DNA from: Bacteroidota bacterium
GTDB taxonomy: Bacteria > Bacteroidota > Bacteroidia > JABDFU01
DNA length: 39,729 nt
NCBI GenBank assembly: GCA_013286385.1
Contig: JABDFU010000001.1
Location: 1-39,729, forward strand
Direction of reading: 5' to 3'
Part shown: positions 24,763 through 33,180 of the stretch, in pieces
How positions within the stretch are numbered: the stretch's first letter is position 1
How the letters are laid out: every line of letters begins with the position of its first letter
The notes under the pieces: generated by a model
Databases searched by the model: none
What the model saw: only the letters and a program-made list of their open reading frames with translations
What the model was told of the DNA's origin: nothing
Position numbers and translations under genes: made by a program

Positions 24763-25752
24763 ATGGCTGTAAAGGTATTGGTTACAGGCGCGGACGGATT
24801 TATCGGCAGTCATCTGGTTGAACATTTGCTTGACAAAGGATATCAGGTAAGAGCTTTTGTCCTATATAATTCATTTAATTCCTACGGCTGGATCGACAGC
24901 TTTTCTGAAGACAAGCGAAAGAAACTTGAAATTTTTTCCGGCGATATCCGGGATCCGAACGGTGTACGTGTGGCAATGGAAGGTATTGATGTGGTTTACC
25001 ATCTGGCAGCCTTAATCGCTATTCCCTTCAGCTACCATTCCCCGGACAGCTATGTGGATGTAAACATAAAAGGCACCTTGAATGTGCTTCAGGCTGCCCG
25101 TCAGCTCAAAATTCAAAGGGTTATTGTCACCTCTACTTCTGAAGTATACGGCACTGCACGTTATGTCCCTATTGATGAAAATCATCCTTTTCAGGGTCAG
25201 TCGCCCTATAGTGCTACAAAAATTGGAGCAGACCGCATAGCCGAGTCGTTTTATCGCTCTTTTGAGACCCCTGTGACGATTGTGCGACCTTTTAACACCT
25301 ATGGGCCCCGGCAATCTGCCCGGGCTGTAATACCAACCATCATAACCCAGCTGCTCAATGGTGAAACAGAAATAAAACTGGGCGATATTACCCCGACCAG
25401 GGATCTGCTTTTTGTAAAAGACACCGTAGCAGGATTTGAGGCTGTTGCAAATTGCAAAGAAGCAATCGGTGAGGAGATTAACATTGCAACTCAGACTGAA
25501 CTATCCATTGGTGACCTGGGCCGTAAACTGATTGCTCTGATCAACCCGACGGCAACAATAGTTCAGGAGGATCAGCGTCTTCGGCCCGTGAATAGTGAGG
25601 TGCGACGTCTTTTTGGCTCCAATGAAAAAATTAAAAAAATGACCGGGTGGAAGCCTGAGTATTCCTTTGACAGAGGCCTTGGTGAAACGATTCAGTGGTT
25701 TGCTGAAAAAGAAAATTTAAGCCGGTACAAGCATTCGATTTATAATATATAG
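24763..25752 (+). CDS. legB: NDP-GlcNAc 4,6-dehydratase LegB
   Basis: This 329-residue extended SDR has the NAD loop GADGFIGSHLVEHL (9-22), HLAALIAIPFSY, STSEVYG (124-130) and the catalytic pair Tyr149/Lys153 in SPYSATK. It also has RPFNTYGPRQSARAVIPTII and RDLLFVKDT. This wording is that of the LegB subfamily, which makes the 4-keto-6-deoxy sugar without C5 inversion and thereby separates legionaminic from pseudaminic synthesis. It starts 4 bases after neuA and is directly followed by its partner aminotransferase. Confidence 0.92.
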   Translation: MAVKVLVTGADGFIGSHLVEHLLDKGYQVRAFVLYNSFNSYGWIDSFSEDKRKKLEIFSGDIRDPNGVRVAMEGIDVVYHLAALIAIPFSYHSPDSYVDVNIKGTLNVLQAARQLKIQRVIVTSTSEVYGTARYVPIDENHPFQGQSPYSATKIGADRIAESFYRSFETPVTIVRPFNTYGPRQSARAVIPTIITQLLNGETEIKLGDITPTRDLLFVKDTVAGFEAVANCKEAIGEEINIATQTELSIGDLGRKLIALINPTATIVQEDQRLRPVNSEVRRLFGSNEKIKKMTGWKPEYSFDRGLGETIQWFAEKENLSRYKHSIYNI

Positions 25753-26889
25753 ATGATACCTCTCTCAGTCCCCAATATTTCAGGTAACGAATGGAAATAC
25801 ATTAAAGAATGCCTGGATACAAACTGGGTTTCTTCGGTGGGTTCCTATGTCGGCAGGTTTGAAAAGATGCTTGCTGATTTTGTGGGTTCAAAATATGCAA
25901 TCGCCACTTCAAACGGAACTTCAGCCTTGCATGTAAGTTTACAGCTTGCCGGAGTGAATTCATCCCACTGCGTAATCGTACCCAATATTACATTCATCGC
26001 ATCTGTCAATGCCGTGAAATATACCGGAGCTTCTCCCATTTTTATGGATATCGATGAGTCTGATTGGCAGATTGATCTTGACTTGCTGGAGCGTTTTCTT
26101 TCCAGGCAGACCATTGTAAAAAACGGAGCCTGTCATTTGAAAGAAAATTCTAAAATAATAAAAGCGATAATGCCTGTTCATGTTCTGGGCAATGTTTGCG
26201 ACATGGACAAACTAATGACCATTGCCGATCAGTATAAGCTTGTCGTAATTGAAGATTCAACGGAATCTCTGGGAAGCTATTTTAAAGGAAAGCATACAGG
26301 AACTTTGGGATTAATGGGGAATTTTAGCTTTAATGGAAACAAGATTATCAGTACAGGTGGCGGAGGAATGATTGTTACAGACGATGAAAAGCTGGCAATG
26401 CAGGCCAAACACATCACTACCCAGGCCAAAGCCAGTCCCGATGAATATTACCACGATCAGGTGGGTTATAACTATCGCCTTGTAAATTTGCTGGCCGCTA
26501 TGGGCGTTGCGCAAATGGAGCAGTTGCCTGGCTTTTTGATTCGCAAAACTGAAATTTACAAGCGATATATTTCAGGACTAGAAAAGGTCAAAGGCATAGG
26601 CTTTCAGAAAAGTGAGGCCGCAGTCAAGCCGAATAACTGGTTGTTTACGATAACTACAAACCGAAAGGCAGATTTATTAAAAAGACTCAAGGAAAACGGA
26701 GTTGAAGCCCGTCCTTTGTGGGTTCCAATGAATAAACTGCCTATGTTTACTGATGAATTGTTTGTTTCTGAGAGCGATGTCTCTCAAAAAATATACGATC
26801 ACTGTGTCAGTCTACCCTGTTCAACAGGTATAAAAGATGAAGAAATAGACCAGGTGATTTCCCTGGTTCAAGGCCTGTCGCATGAGTAA
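25753..26889 (+). CDS. legC: LegC-type 4-aminotransferase
   Basis: This 378-residue PLP enzyme has internal aldimine Lys197 in SFNGNKIISTGGGG and Asp168 in VVIEDSTESLG. It also has SNGTSALHVSLQLAGV and the LegC-like entry IPLSVPNISGNEWKYIKECLDTNWVS. It aminates C4 of the LegB product. The start codon directly abuts the LegB stop, as expected for sequential enzymes. The last 8 bases overlap the HisF paralogue, tying the amidine module to the same transcript. Confidence 0.93.
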   Translation: MIPLSVPNISGNEWKYIKECLDTNWVSSVGSYVGRFEKMLADFVGSKYAIATSNGTSALHVSLQLAGVNSSHCVIVPNITFIASVNAVKYTGASPIFMDIDESDWQIDLDLLERFLSRQTIVKNGACHLKENSKIIKAIMPVHVLGNVCDMDKLMTIADQYKLVVIEDSTESLGSYFKGKHTGTLGLMGNFSFNGNKIISTGGGGMIVTDDEKLAMQAKHITTQAKASPDEYYHDQVGYNYRLVNLLAAMGVAQMEQLPGFLIRKTEIYKRYISGLEKVKGIGFQKSEAAVKPNNWLFTITTNRKADLLKRLKENGVEARPLWVPMNKLPMFTDELFVSESDVSQKIYDHCVSLPCSTGIKDEEIDQVISLVQGLSHE

Positions 26890-27730
26890 TATCCGCATTA
26901 TTCCCAGGCTTGACATAAAAGGCCCTAATCTGGTAAAAGGAATTCATTTGGAAGGCTTGCGTGTATTGGGTAAGCCCGAACATTTTGCGAAATTTTATTA
27001 CGAAAACGGAGCAGATGAGCTCATTTTTCAGGACGTTGTTGCGAGTTTGTATGAGCGAAACAGTTTGCAGGATATTATTTCAAGGACTGCCCGGGAAATA
27101 TTTATTCCCCTGACGGTAGGGGGCGGAATAAGAACCCTTGAGGACATTCGAAGCGTATTGCGGGCAGGTGCCGATAAGGTTTCCATCAATACTGCAGCAA
27201 TAAAAAATCCCGGATTTATTCTCGAAGCTTCCCGAAAATTTGGTTCGTCTACCATTGTCATAGCAATGGAATGCATCCGGCAGGAAGATGGGAAATATCT
27301 TGTTTACACCGATAACGGAAGAGAGTATACCGGAATTGAGGCAACGGTTTGGGCTAAGCAGGCAGAAGAGATGGGGGCGGGAGAATTGCTGCTGACTTCT
27401 GTAGATAAAGAAGGAACCGGATCGGGATTTGACGCAGTTCTGACCAAAACCATAGCTGATTTGGTGAACATTCCTGTTATTGCTCATGGAGGAGCAGGTT
27501 CATCTGACGATGTCTTTAATATTATCCGGGATTCAGGCGTTGATGCGGTTTCCATAGCTTCCGTCCTTCATTACCAATTCATTAAAGGAAATAAAGGTGG
27601 TGGGGATTTTTCACAGGAAGGCAATGTCAGTTTTTTGAATAGTGGAAAAGATTTTGGAAAAATAAAATCCTGTTCTTTGCAGCAGATAAAAGAACAGCTC
27701 TTGAAAAACGGGATACCTACAAGAAATTAA
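26882..27730 (+). CDS. hisF: HisF paralogue for sugar acetamidino synthesis
   Basis: The protein is 282 residues with a full (beta-alpha)8 HisF barrel: PRLDIKGPNLVKG (Asp11), LTVGGGIRTLEDI, ADKVSINTAA, LLTSVDKEGTGSGFD, HGGAGSSDD. In histidine biosynthesis Asp11 and Asp130 are both catalytic. Here position 130 is Glu in IAMECIR, while Asp11 is kept. The C-terminus carries an extra segment after VLHYQF. No other his gene is nearby. In Pseudomonas wbp and Campylobacter flagellar glycan loci, HisH/HisF paralogues carry glutamine-derived ammonia to the N-acetyl sugar amidotransferase. That role is inferred here from the gene order. Confidence 0.9.
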   Translation: MSNIRIIPRLDIKGPNLVKGIHLEGLRVLGKPEHFAKFYYENGADELIFQDVVASLYERNSLQDIISRTAREIFIPLTVGGGIRTLEDIRSVLRAGADKVSINTAAIKNPGFILEASRKFGSSTIVIAMECIRQEDGKYLVYTDNGREYTGIEATVWAKQAEEMGAGELLLTSVDKEGTGSGFDAVLTKTIADLVNIPVIAHGGAGSSDDVFNIIRDSGVDAVSIASVLHYQFIKGNKGGGDFSQEGNVSFLNSGKDFGKIKSCSLQQIKEQLLKNGIPTRN

Positions 27731-27755
27731 TGCAGTGCAGTAAGATTTGAGTCAC

Positions 27756-28394
27756 ATGAGCAAGAAGGTCGTAATAATTGATTATCAGTTGGGCAATTTA
27801 TTCAGCGTTTACCAGGCCTGTTTGAATGAAGGAATTGAAGCCAAAACAAGCTCTGAAAAAAAAACGGTAGAGGAAGCCGATGCCTTGATCCTACCAGGAG
27901 TGGGGGCTTTCGGGGATGCAATGCTCAGCTTGAAGAAGTATGACCTGATAGAACCTATCAGGGATTTTGCCGCATCCGGAAGGCCACTTTTTGGCATTTG
28001 CCTGGGCCTGCAACTGCTTTTTTCAGAGAGCGAGGAATTTGGAAGTTTTAAAGGTCTGGATCTGGTCAAGGGGACCGTTAAGAAATTTCCAACATCAAGC
28101 AAAAACAGAGGCAAAGTGCTTGTTCCACAGATTGCCTGGAATCAAATCCAGGAAAAAAAATCCTGGAAGACCAGTCCACTGCAAAATCTGAAAAACGGAG
28201 AGTTTATGTATTTTGTGCATTCTTATTATGTGTGTCCTGATACTACGGCTGAAATTCTTTCCCAAACCAGCTATGCGGATGTAACCTATTGTTCTTCAAT
28301 AAGCAAAAATAATATATTTGCTACGCAGTTCCATCCTGAAAAAAGCGCAAAGGAAGGATTGAAAATTTATAAGAACTGGATAGAAAAGATTTGA
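27756..28394 (+). CDS. hisH: HisH paralogue, glutamine amidotransferase subunit
   Basis: The protein is 212 residues. The class I glutaminase triad is visible: Cys82 in FGICLGLQLLF, and His193 and Glu195 in QFHPEKS. The N-terminus IIDYQLGNLFSVYQ and LPGVGAFGDAM are standard for HisH. It hydrolyses glutamine and passes ammonia to its HisF partner. An in-frame TTG at 27747 would add three residues; the ATG at 27756 is preferred. Its stop lies 2 bases before the amidotransferase start. Loss of the normal histidine context, plus the altered HisF, argues for surface-sugar use. Confidence 0.9.
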   Translation: MSKKVVIIDYQLGNLFSVYQACLNEGIEAKTSSEKKTVEEADALILPGVGAFGDAMLSLKKYDLIEPIRDFAASGRPLFGICLGLQLLFSESEEFGSFKGLDLVKGTVKKFPTSSKNRGKVLVPQIAWNQIQEKKSWKTSPLQNLKNGEFMYFVHSYYVCPDTTAEILSQTSYADVTYCSSISKNNIFATQFHPEKSAKEGLKIYKNWIEKI

Positions 28395-28396
28395 TT

Positions 28397-29632
28397 ATGA
28401 CTAAAAAACACGAAGCGTATTACGGATTGCCGCAGGATGTTAAATTTTGCACAAAATGTCTTATGAGTAATCAGCGTCCGGCCTCAACAGTTGAATTCAA
28501 GCACACCAGGGACAGCAAAAAGGTGACGATGAGTTTTGACGCTGCAGGTGTTTGCGATGCCTGCCGGGCCAATGAGCAAAAGAACAGCATTGATTGGAAA
28601 TCCCGTGAAGAACGGTTGGTTGACTTGCTGAATAAGTACCGTAGGACGGATGGGGGCTATGACTGTCTTGTGCCGGGAAGCGGAGGGAAAGACAGCGCCT
28701 TTCAGGCCCATGTGCTGAAATACAAATACGGAATGAATCCGTTGACTCTAACCTGGCCACCTATTCTGTATACCGACTATGGATACCGCAATTTTAAAAA
28801 CTGGATTGATATCGGAGGATTCGATAATATCAGTTTTAACAGGAACGGAAAAGTAATGAAGTTGTTGACAAAACTCTCAATCGAAAATCTGTTCCATCCT
28901 TTTCAGACTTTTATCCTGGGACAAAAGAATCTGGGTCCTAAATTGGCAGCCAAATTTGGCATTAACCTGGTGTTCTACGGTGAAAACGAAGCCGAATATG
29001 GCAATCCGATTGCAGACAATACCTCTTCCTTAAGGGACAAGTCTTTTTTTTCTTTCAAAAATCTGGATGAAATATATTTGGGAGGTGTTTCGATAGCTGA
29101 ATTAAAAGAAAAATACAAGGTCCGGCTTTCAGACCTGATGTCTTTTTTACCACCGACAGCAGAAGAACTTGATAAATCGAAAATAGAAGTGCATTATCTG
29201 GGCTATTACCTGAAATGGACTCCTCAGGAGGTTTATTATTATGCAGTTGAAAATACCGGATTTCAGGCCCGGCCTTTCAGAACTCAGGGAACCTATAGTA
29301 AATACAACAGTATCGATGACAAGATCGATGACCTTCATTATTACACGACGTTTATAAAATTTGGAATTGGCAGGACTACCTACGATGCGTCTCAGGAAAT
29401 CAGGAACAAACACCTGACCCGTGAAGAGGGTATTGCATTGGCTAAGCGATTTGAGGGAGAATTTCCGGACAAATATTTTGCAGAAGTCATGAAATACCTG
29501 GATATCGACCCCGATTATTTTAAAACGACTCTGGCAGACAACTATCGCTCGCCTCATTTGTGGGGAAAAAATGACAAAGGGGAATGGCAATTAAGACATA
29601 CGGTCTGGGGAGGAGGGTTGGATGATAAGTAA
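28397..29632 (+). CDS. pseA: N-acetyl sugar amidotransferase (PseA/WbpG family)
   Basis: The protein is 411 residues. It has a Cys pair CTKC (18/21), a second pair CDAC (53/56) consistent with a metal site, and the PP-loop SGGKDS (95-100) that adenylates the substrate. Later motifs are FYGENEAEYGN and RPFRTQGTYSKYNSIDDKID. The family converts an N-acetyl group into an acetamidino (acetimidoyl) group, using ammonia from HisH/HisF-type partners. Directly after a full legionaminic pathway, the expected product is an acetamidino-legionaminic acid such as Leg5Am7Ac; the position of the amidine is inferred. The ATG at 28397 is used rather than the TTG at 28391. It overlaps the next gene by 11 bases. 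Confidence 0.9.
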   Translation: MTKKHEAYYGLPQDVKFCTKCLMSNQRPASTVEFKHTRDSKKVTMSFDAAGVCDACRANEQKNSIDWKSREERLVDLLNKYRRTDGGYDCLVPGSGGKDSAFQAHVLKYKYGMNPLTLTWPPILYTDYGYRNFKNWIDIGGFDNISFNRNGKVMKLLTKLSIENLFHPFQTFILGQKNLGPKLAAKFGINLVFYGENEAEYGNPIADNTSSLRDKSFFSFKNLDEIYLGGVSIAELKEKYKVRLSDLMSFLPPTAEELDKSKIEVHYLGYYLKWTPQEVYYYAVENTGFQARPFRTQGTYSKYNSIDDKIDDLHYYTTFIKFGIGRTTYDASQEIRNKHLTREEGIALAKRFEGEFPDKYFAEVMKYLDIDPDYFKTTLADNYRSPHLWGKNDKGEWQLRHTVWGGGLDDK

Positions 29633-30653
29633 ATCCCGTATTAACGTTGTAATTATCGGAGCAGGGCGGATGGGACTCCGGCATGCAACAGGCATTGCAG
29701 GAATGGCTGAACTCTCGGGTATCACCTTGGTTGATAAGTTTGATAAGGCCCTTGAAGCTGCAAAAGAGCAGATTCAAGGGACCGTTAATGGCAAGAAGTT
29801 TACTTTTTTTAACAGCAAGGATTTTAGCGGCGATAAAGAGCCCTACGATGTTGCAATTCTTGCCTCAACTGCTCAGGACCGGCTTAGAGATTTAGAATTA
29901 TTGAGGGAAAGAGGTGTAAAGCACTTTTTGATTGAAAAACCGCTTGGTCAGAGTTATGAGGAAGTGATAAATCTCGCCGATTATTTCAAGAGGCATTCTT
30001 TGGATGCATCTGTAAATTTGAACATGCGACTGTACGATTGCTTTATTGAACTGAAGAGGGACTTGGCGCATTTGCCACAGTTAAAAGGGGCGAAAACGAT
30101 AACCGTGAACACAGGTACGATCGGAATTGGCGGGAATGGAATCCACTACCTTGATTTATTGTATTTTTTGCTTGGGGCCGATGAAGCCAGACTGATAGCA
30201 GGGGAAATAGATGACGAACTTATTTTTAGTCCAAGAGGAGAGCAGTTCAATGACTTTGGAGGATGGTGCAAAATAAATTTTTTTTCCGGGAACAGCCTTC
30301 TTGGAAAGGCGATTTTGTCAATTTCTTCACAAAGCTCGGTTTTTGGAGGCTGGGAAATTATCGCCCCCTATGGAAGAATTCGCATTGATGAATTGGCACA
30401 AAAGCGTATAAATACTTATCGCAAGCCGGATAGTCAACTGTCCTTACATCGTTACGCAGCCGACTACATGCCTGCAGATGAAATAAACATAAGTTCACCC
30501 TTTTTGGGAGATTTGACTAAAAAATGGCTGGAGAACCTGTTGGTTGGCAAAAACATACTTCCTTCACTTAATTCTTCATTGCCTGTACACCGGCTGATGT
30601 TTGATTGGCTGGAGAAGAACCCCCAATACAATGGTAAATTTCCGATTACATGA
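29622..30653 (+). CDS. Gfo/Idh/MocA-family oxidoreductase 1
   Basis: The protein is 343 residues. It has an NAD(P)-binding loop IIGAGRMGLRH (11-21), the family's EKPLGQS motif that contributes the catalytic Lys, and a C-terminal alpha/beta domain with GGNGIHYLDLLYFLLG. Members oxidise, reduce or isomerise sugars through keto intermediates. A strong AGGAGGG site lies just upstream inside pseA. An oxidoreductase of this broad type (PtmF) is recalled from the Campylobacter legionaminic locus, but equivalence was not tested. It could act on the hexosamine precursor or on the finished acid. Confidence 0.85.
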   Translation: MISKSRINVVIIGAGRMGLRHATGIAGMAELSGITLVDKFDKALEAAKEQIQGTVNGKKFTFFNSKDFSGDKEPYDVAILASTAQDRLRDLELLRERGVKHFLIEKPLGQSYEEVINLADYFKRHSLDASVNLNMRLYDCFIELKRDLAHLPQLKGAKTITVNTGTIGIGGNGIHYLDLLYFLLGADEARLIAGEIDDELIFSPRGEQFNDFGGWCKINFFSGNSLLGKAILSISSQSSVFGGWEIIAPYGRIRIDELAQKRINTYRKPDSQLSLHRYAADYMPADEINISSPFLGDLTKKWLENLLVGKNILPSLNSSLPVHRLMFDWLEKNPQYNGKFPIT

Positions 30654-31609
30654 AAGATTCTGAAAAAGTGTGGCTGATAGGATCAGGATTAATGGCAATC
30701 GAATATGCCAAAGTTCTGAATTCTTTAAATGTTGATTTTATATGTATTGGGAGAGGAAAGGGAAATGTCCGTAAATTTAGTTCAGAAATACGTATTGATT
30801 GTATTTCGGGAGGCTTGGATAATTTTTTAAAACAAAAACCGCCTTTACCGGAAGCTGTTTTGGTGACTGCAAGTCTGGAATCTTTGACTGAAACGGTTAA
30901 ATTATTGTTGGAATATGGAGTGAGAAAAATACTTGTTGAAAAACCCGGAGTTTCTGTTCCGGATGAAGTAATTGAATTGAACCAATTGGCACACAAAAGA
31001 AAGGCCAGCGTTTTTGTGGCGTACAATCGCAGGTTTTATGCCAGTGTAATGGCTGTTCAGGATCTGATTAAACAAGATGGGGGACTTACTTCATTTGTTT
31101 TTGAATTTACCGAGTGGTCGCACAAAATAAAAGAGCTGACAAAACACCCATATGAGCATAATTTCTGGTTCCTTGGAAATTCCACTCATGTAATTGATAC
31201 GGCTTTTTACCTGGCGGGTAAGCCCAAAACGATCTGTTCTTTTGTGAAAGGGAAGAATCATCTGGATTGGCATCCTGCTTCATCCATTTATTCTGGAGCT
31301 GGTGAAACAGAGAATGGGGCCATATTCTCTTATCATGCAAATTGGGAGGCACCGGGACGTTGGGTAATTGAACTGCTCACAAAGCAACGTCGTTTTCTTT
31401 TTAAACCCCTTGAAAAATTGCAAATTCAAAAATTAGGTTCGGTTGAGATATCCGTTGCGGAAGGGATTGACTATTCGTATGATGAAAAGTTTAAACCAGG
31501 GCTGTATATACAGTTGAAAAAATTTGTTGGCGGTGATTACTCAAATCTTTGTACCCTGGAAGAGCAGGAATCCATGATGTCTGTTTATAAAAAAATGGCA
31601 GGATACTGA
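30650..31609 (+). CDS. Gfo/Idh/MocA-family oxidoreductase 2
   Basis: The protein is 319 residues. Its nucleotide loop is LIGSGLMAIEYAKVL, it has the VEKPGVSVP motif with the expected Lys, and FLGNSTHVIDTAFYLAG in the substrate domain. It overlaps the first oxidoreductase by 4 bases (ATGA). The two differ clearly in sequence (the loop here is GSGLMA rather than GAGRMG), so this is a pair of distinct functions and not a recent duplication. Its role may be linked to the nonulosonic acid or to another sugar of the repeat unit. No substrate can be read from the sequence. Confidence 0.83.
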   Translation: MKDSEKVWLIGSGLMAIEYAKVLNSLNVDFICIGRGKGNVRKFSSEIRIDCISGGLDNFLKQKPPLPEAVLVTASLESLTETVKLLLEYGVRKILVEKPGVSVPDEVIELNQLAHKRKASVFVAYNRRFYASVMAVQDLIKQDGGLTSFVFEFTEWSHKIKELTKHPYEHNFWFLGNSTHVIDTAFYLAGKPKTICSFVKGKNHLDWHPASSIYSGAGETENGAIFSYHANWEAPGRWVIELLTKQRRFLFKPLEKLQIQKLGSVEISVAEGIDYSYDEKFKPGLYIQLKKFVGGDYSNLCTLEEQESMMSVYKKMAGY

Positions 31610-31623
31610 TCCCGGGAACTAAA

Positions 31624-33168
31624 ATGAATAGCTACAAGGATTGTGCTGATTTCATAGGAAAAATTGAAAAAAAATTTCCGGTAAATGAATGGAAAATAGA
31701 GGATCTTGATTTATGGCCTTACATCAGGACTGAATTGGCCTATTTTTTTTCAAGCAAGCAATCTGGTGTTTCTAAGACTAAGTTGCGTTCTAAAAAGCGG
31801 TCATCTTCTGAAACGAGCTGGTTTTTTTTACGAAACCAAAAAAGAAGACTAACTGCGTTTTTTTATGCTATTAAAAGAAAGGATCTGAATTTATTTCTGA
31901 CTGTTGGCTCGAATCCATTTTTTTCTGAAAAAAAAGATGTAGTGTATTTGGCGCAGGCAAGTACTGTTGTTGAATTGAATAAGAAATGGTACAATATTTT
32001 TTTTGATCCTATAAACGAGTTGCTGCGTAAAAAAGGTATGAAATCCCTTGCGTTTGAGTTTCCAAATGGTGTTGGTATTAAAGAGCCAAAATGGTTTAAC
32101 TCCTACCTTGATTTAAAAAAAGTGCTTGATGCCGAGCCTTTCATAAGGAACTATTTTACAGAACCCTTACCCGTTAAGCTAAGCAATTATGCGAAATTTA
32201 TCAGTTATCTGGATGATTCGGTGGGAGAGTTTCCGGAATCGCTTTTGAGAAACAATATTGAATTAACCGCAAATCGCCTTTACTACACCTCGCTTTTTTT
32301 TCAAGCTATACTAAAACAGCTTTCGCCCAGGATAATAATTCTGACGTGTTACTATTTTGATCTTGGGTTTGCCCTTTGTCATGCAGCTCAGAAATCAGGG
32401 ATTAAAACTATCGATATGCAGCACGGAGTTTTGGAGTCCTGGCCCGCCTATAGCAACTGGACGGTAATTCCCGCCAGCGGATATTCAACTTTGCCGGATG
32501 TTTTCTGGACATGGACAGCTTCAGATGCTGAATACATCAATAGATGGGCTATTAAAACCAGCAAACACAAAGCTTTTGATTATGGTAACACATGGTTTTT
32601 ATCCTGGAAAAATGAAACCAGTAGAATTTACGGAGTGTTAAATTTACCTTATGATTTGTTTAATGAGTATACCAAACATTATTCCCGCATTATTTTATTT
32701 ACCGGGCAGCCCTTTCCGGGAGAGCCCCCGATACCGGAGTATTTAATTCAGACCTGTGGTATTTCTCCTGGGGACTGGCTATGGCTGATAAGGATTCATC
32801 CCAGTCAAACAGATCAGATTGCGCAAGTGAAAAAGGCATTCAATATGGAGAAACCCCTTGAGAATGTTATCATCAATGACGCAACCTTGTTGCCATTACC
32901 TTTCATACTGAAATATGTATCGATTCATATTACAGCTGAGTCTGCTGCGGTAATCGATGCCGCTTCTATGGGCATTCCTTCCCTGATTACTTCAAATAAG
33001 GGTACTGAATTATTCAGGGGATATCTGGCTGAAGGATTGGTAACATATTGCCCTCCTTTCTCTGAAACAATCGTAAAAGCTATCAGCAATCTTCAATCTG
33101 AGAAAGAAGTGATTGCTGAACAAAAGGAAAGGTCATTGGAATTTGTTTTAAATTTGCTTAATCTATAA
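31624..33168 (+). CDS. Putative GT-B-like transferase of the nonulosonic glycan locus
   Basis: This 514-residue soluble protein has an N-terminal LDLWPYIRTELAYFF motif, a basic linker near residues 55-75, then a Rossmann-like half ending in IKTIDMQHGVLESWPAY (QHG at 266-268). A second half contains WLIRIHPSQ and SAAVIDAASMGIPSLITSNKG. QHG plus the HPS and S/E-rich donor loops are features of capsule-type GT-B transferases. Its place right behind the legionaminic and amidine genes makes it a candidate legionaminyltransferase. That is an inference and no named family was recognised with certainty. Confidence 0.62.
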   Translation: MNSYKDCADFIGKIEKKFPVNEWKIEDLDLWPYIRTELAYFFSSKQSGVSKTKLRSKKRSSSETSWFFLRNQKRRLTAFFYAIKRKDLNLFLTVGSNPFFSEKKDVVYLAQASTVVELNKKWYNIFFDPINELLRKKGMKSLAFEFPNGVGIKEPKWFNSYLDLKKVLDAEPFIRNYFTEPLPVKLSNYAKFISYLDDSVGEFPESLLRNNIELTANRLYYTSLFFQAILKQLSPRIIILTCYYFDLGFALCHAAQKSGIKTIDMQHGVLESWPAYSNWTVIPASGYSTLPDVFWTWTASDAEYINRWAIKTSKHKAFDYGNTWFLSWKNETSRIYGVLNLPYDLFNEYTKHYSRIILFTGQPFPGEPPIPEYLIQTCGISPGDWLWLIRIHPSQTDQIAQVKKAFNMEKPLENVIINDATLLPLPFILKYVSIHITAESAAVIDAASMGIPSLITSNKGTELFRGYLAEGLVTYCPPFSETIVKAISNLQSEKEVIAEQKERSLEFVLNLLNL

Positions 33169-33180
33169 TTGAAGTCTGGG

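Noticed and set aside
20270-26889. Sialic acid or pseudaminic acid pathway instead of legionaminic
   Set aside because: LegB- and LegC-type enzymes and a PtmE-type guanylyltransferase are present. Sialic acid synthesis needs no dehydratase or aminotransferase, and pseudaminic synthesis would need an inverting PseB and a PseG-type hydrolase rather than NeuC.
26882-28394. HisF and HisH as part of a histidine biosynthesis operon
   Set aside because: No other his gene is present, the neighbours are legionaminic and amidotransferase genes, and HisF has Glu at the catalytic position 130.
29147-29590. Minus-strand open frame of 147 codons inside the amidotransferase gene
   Set aside because: It is entirely antisense to a gene with clear PseA-family motifs and shows no family features of its own.
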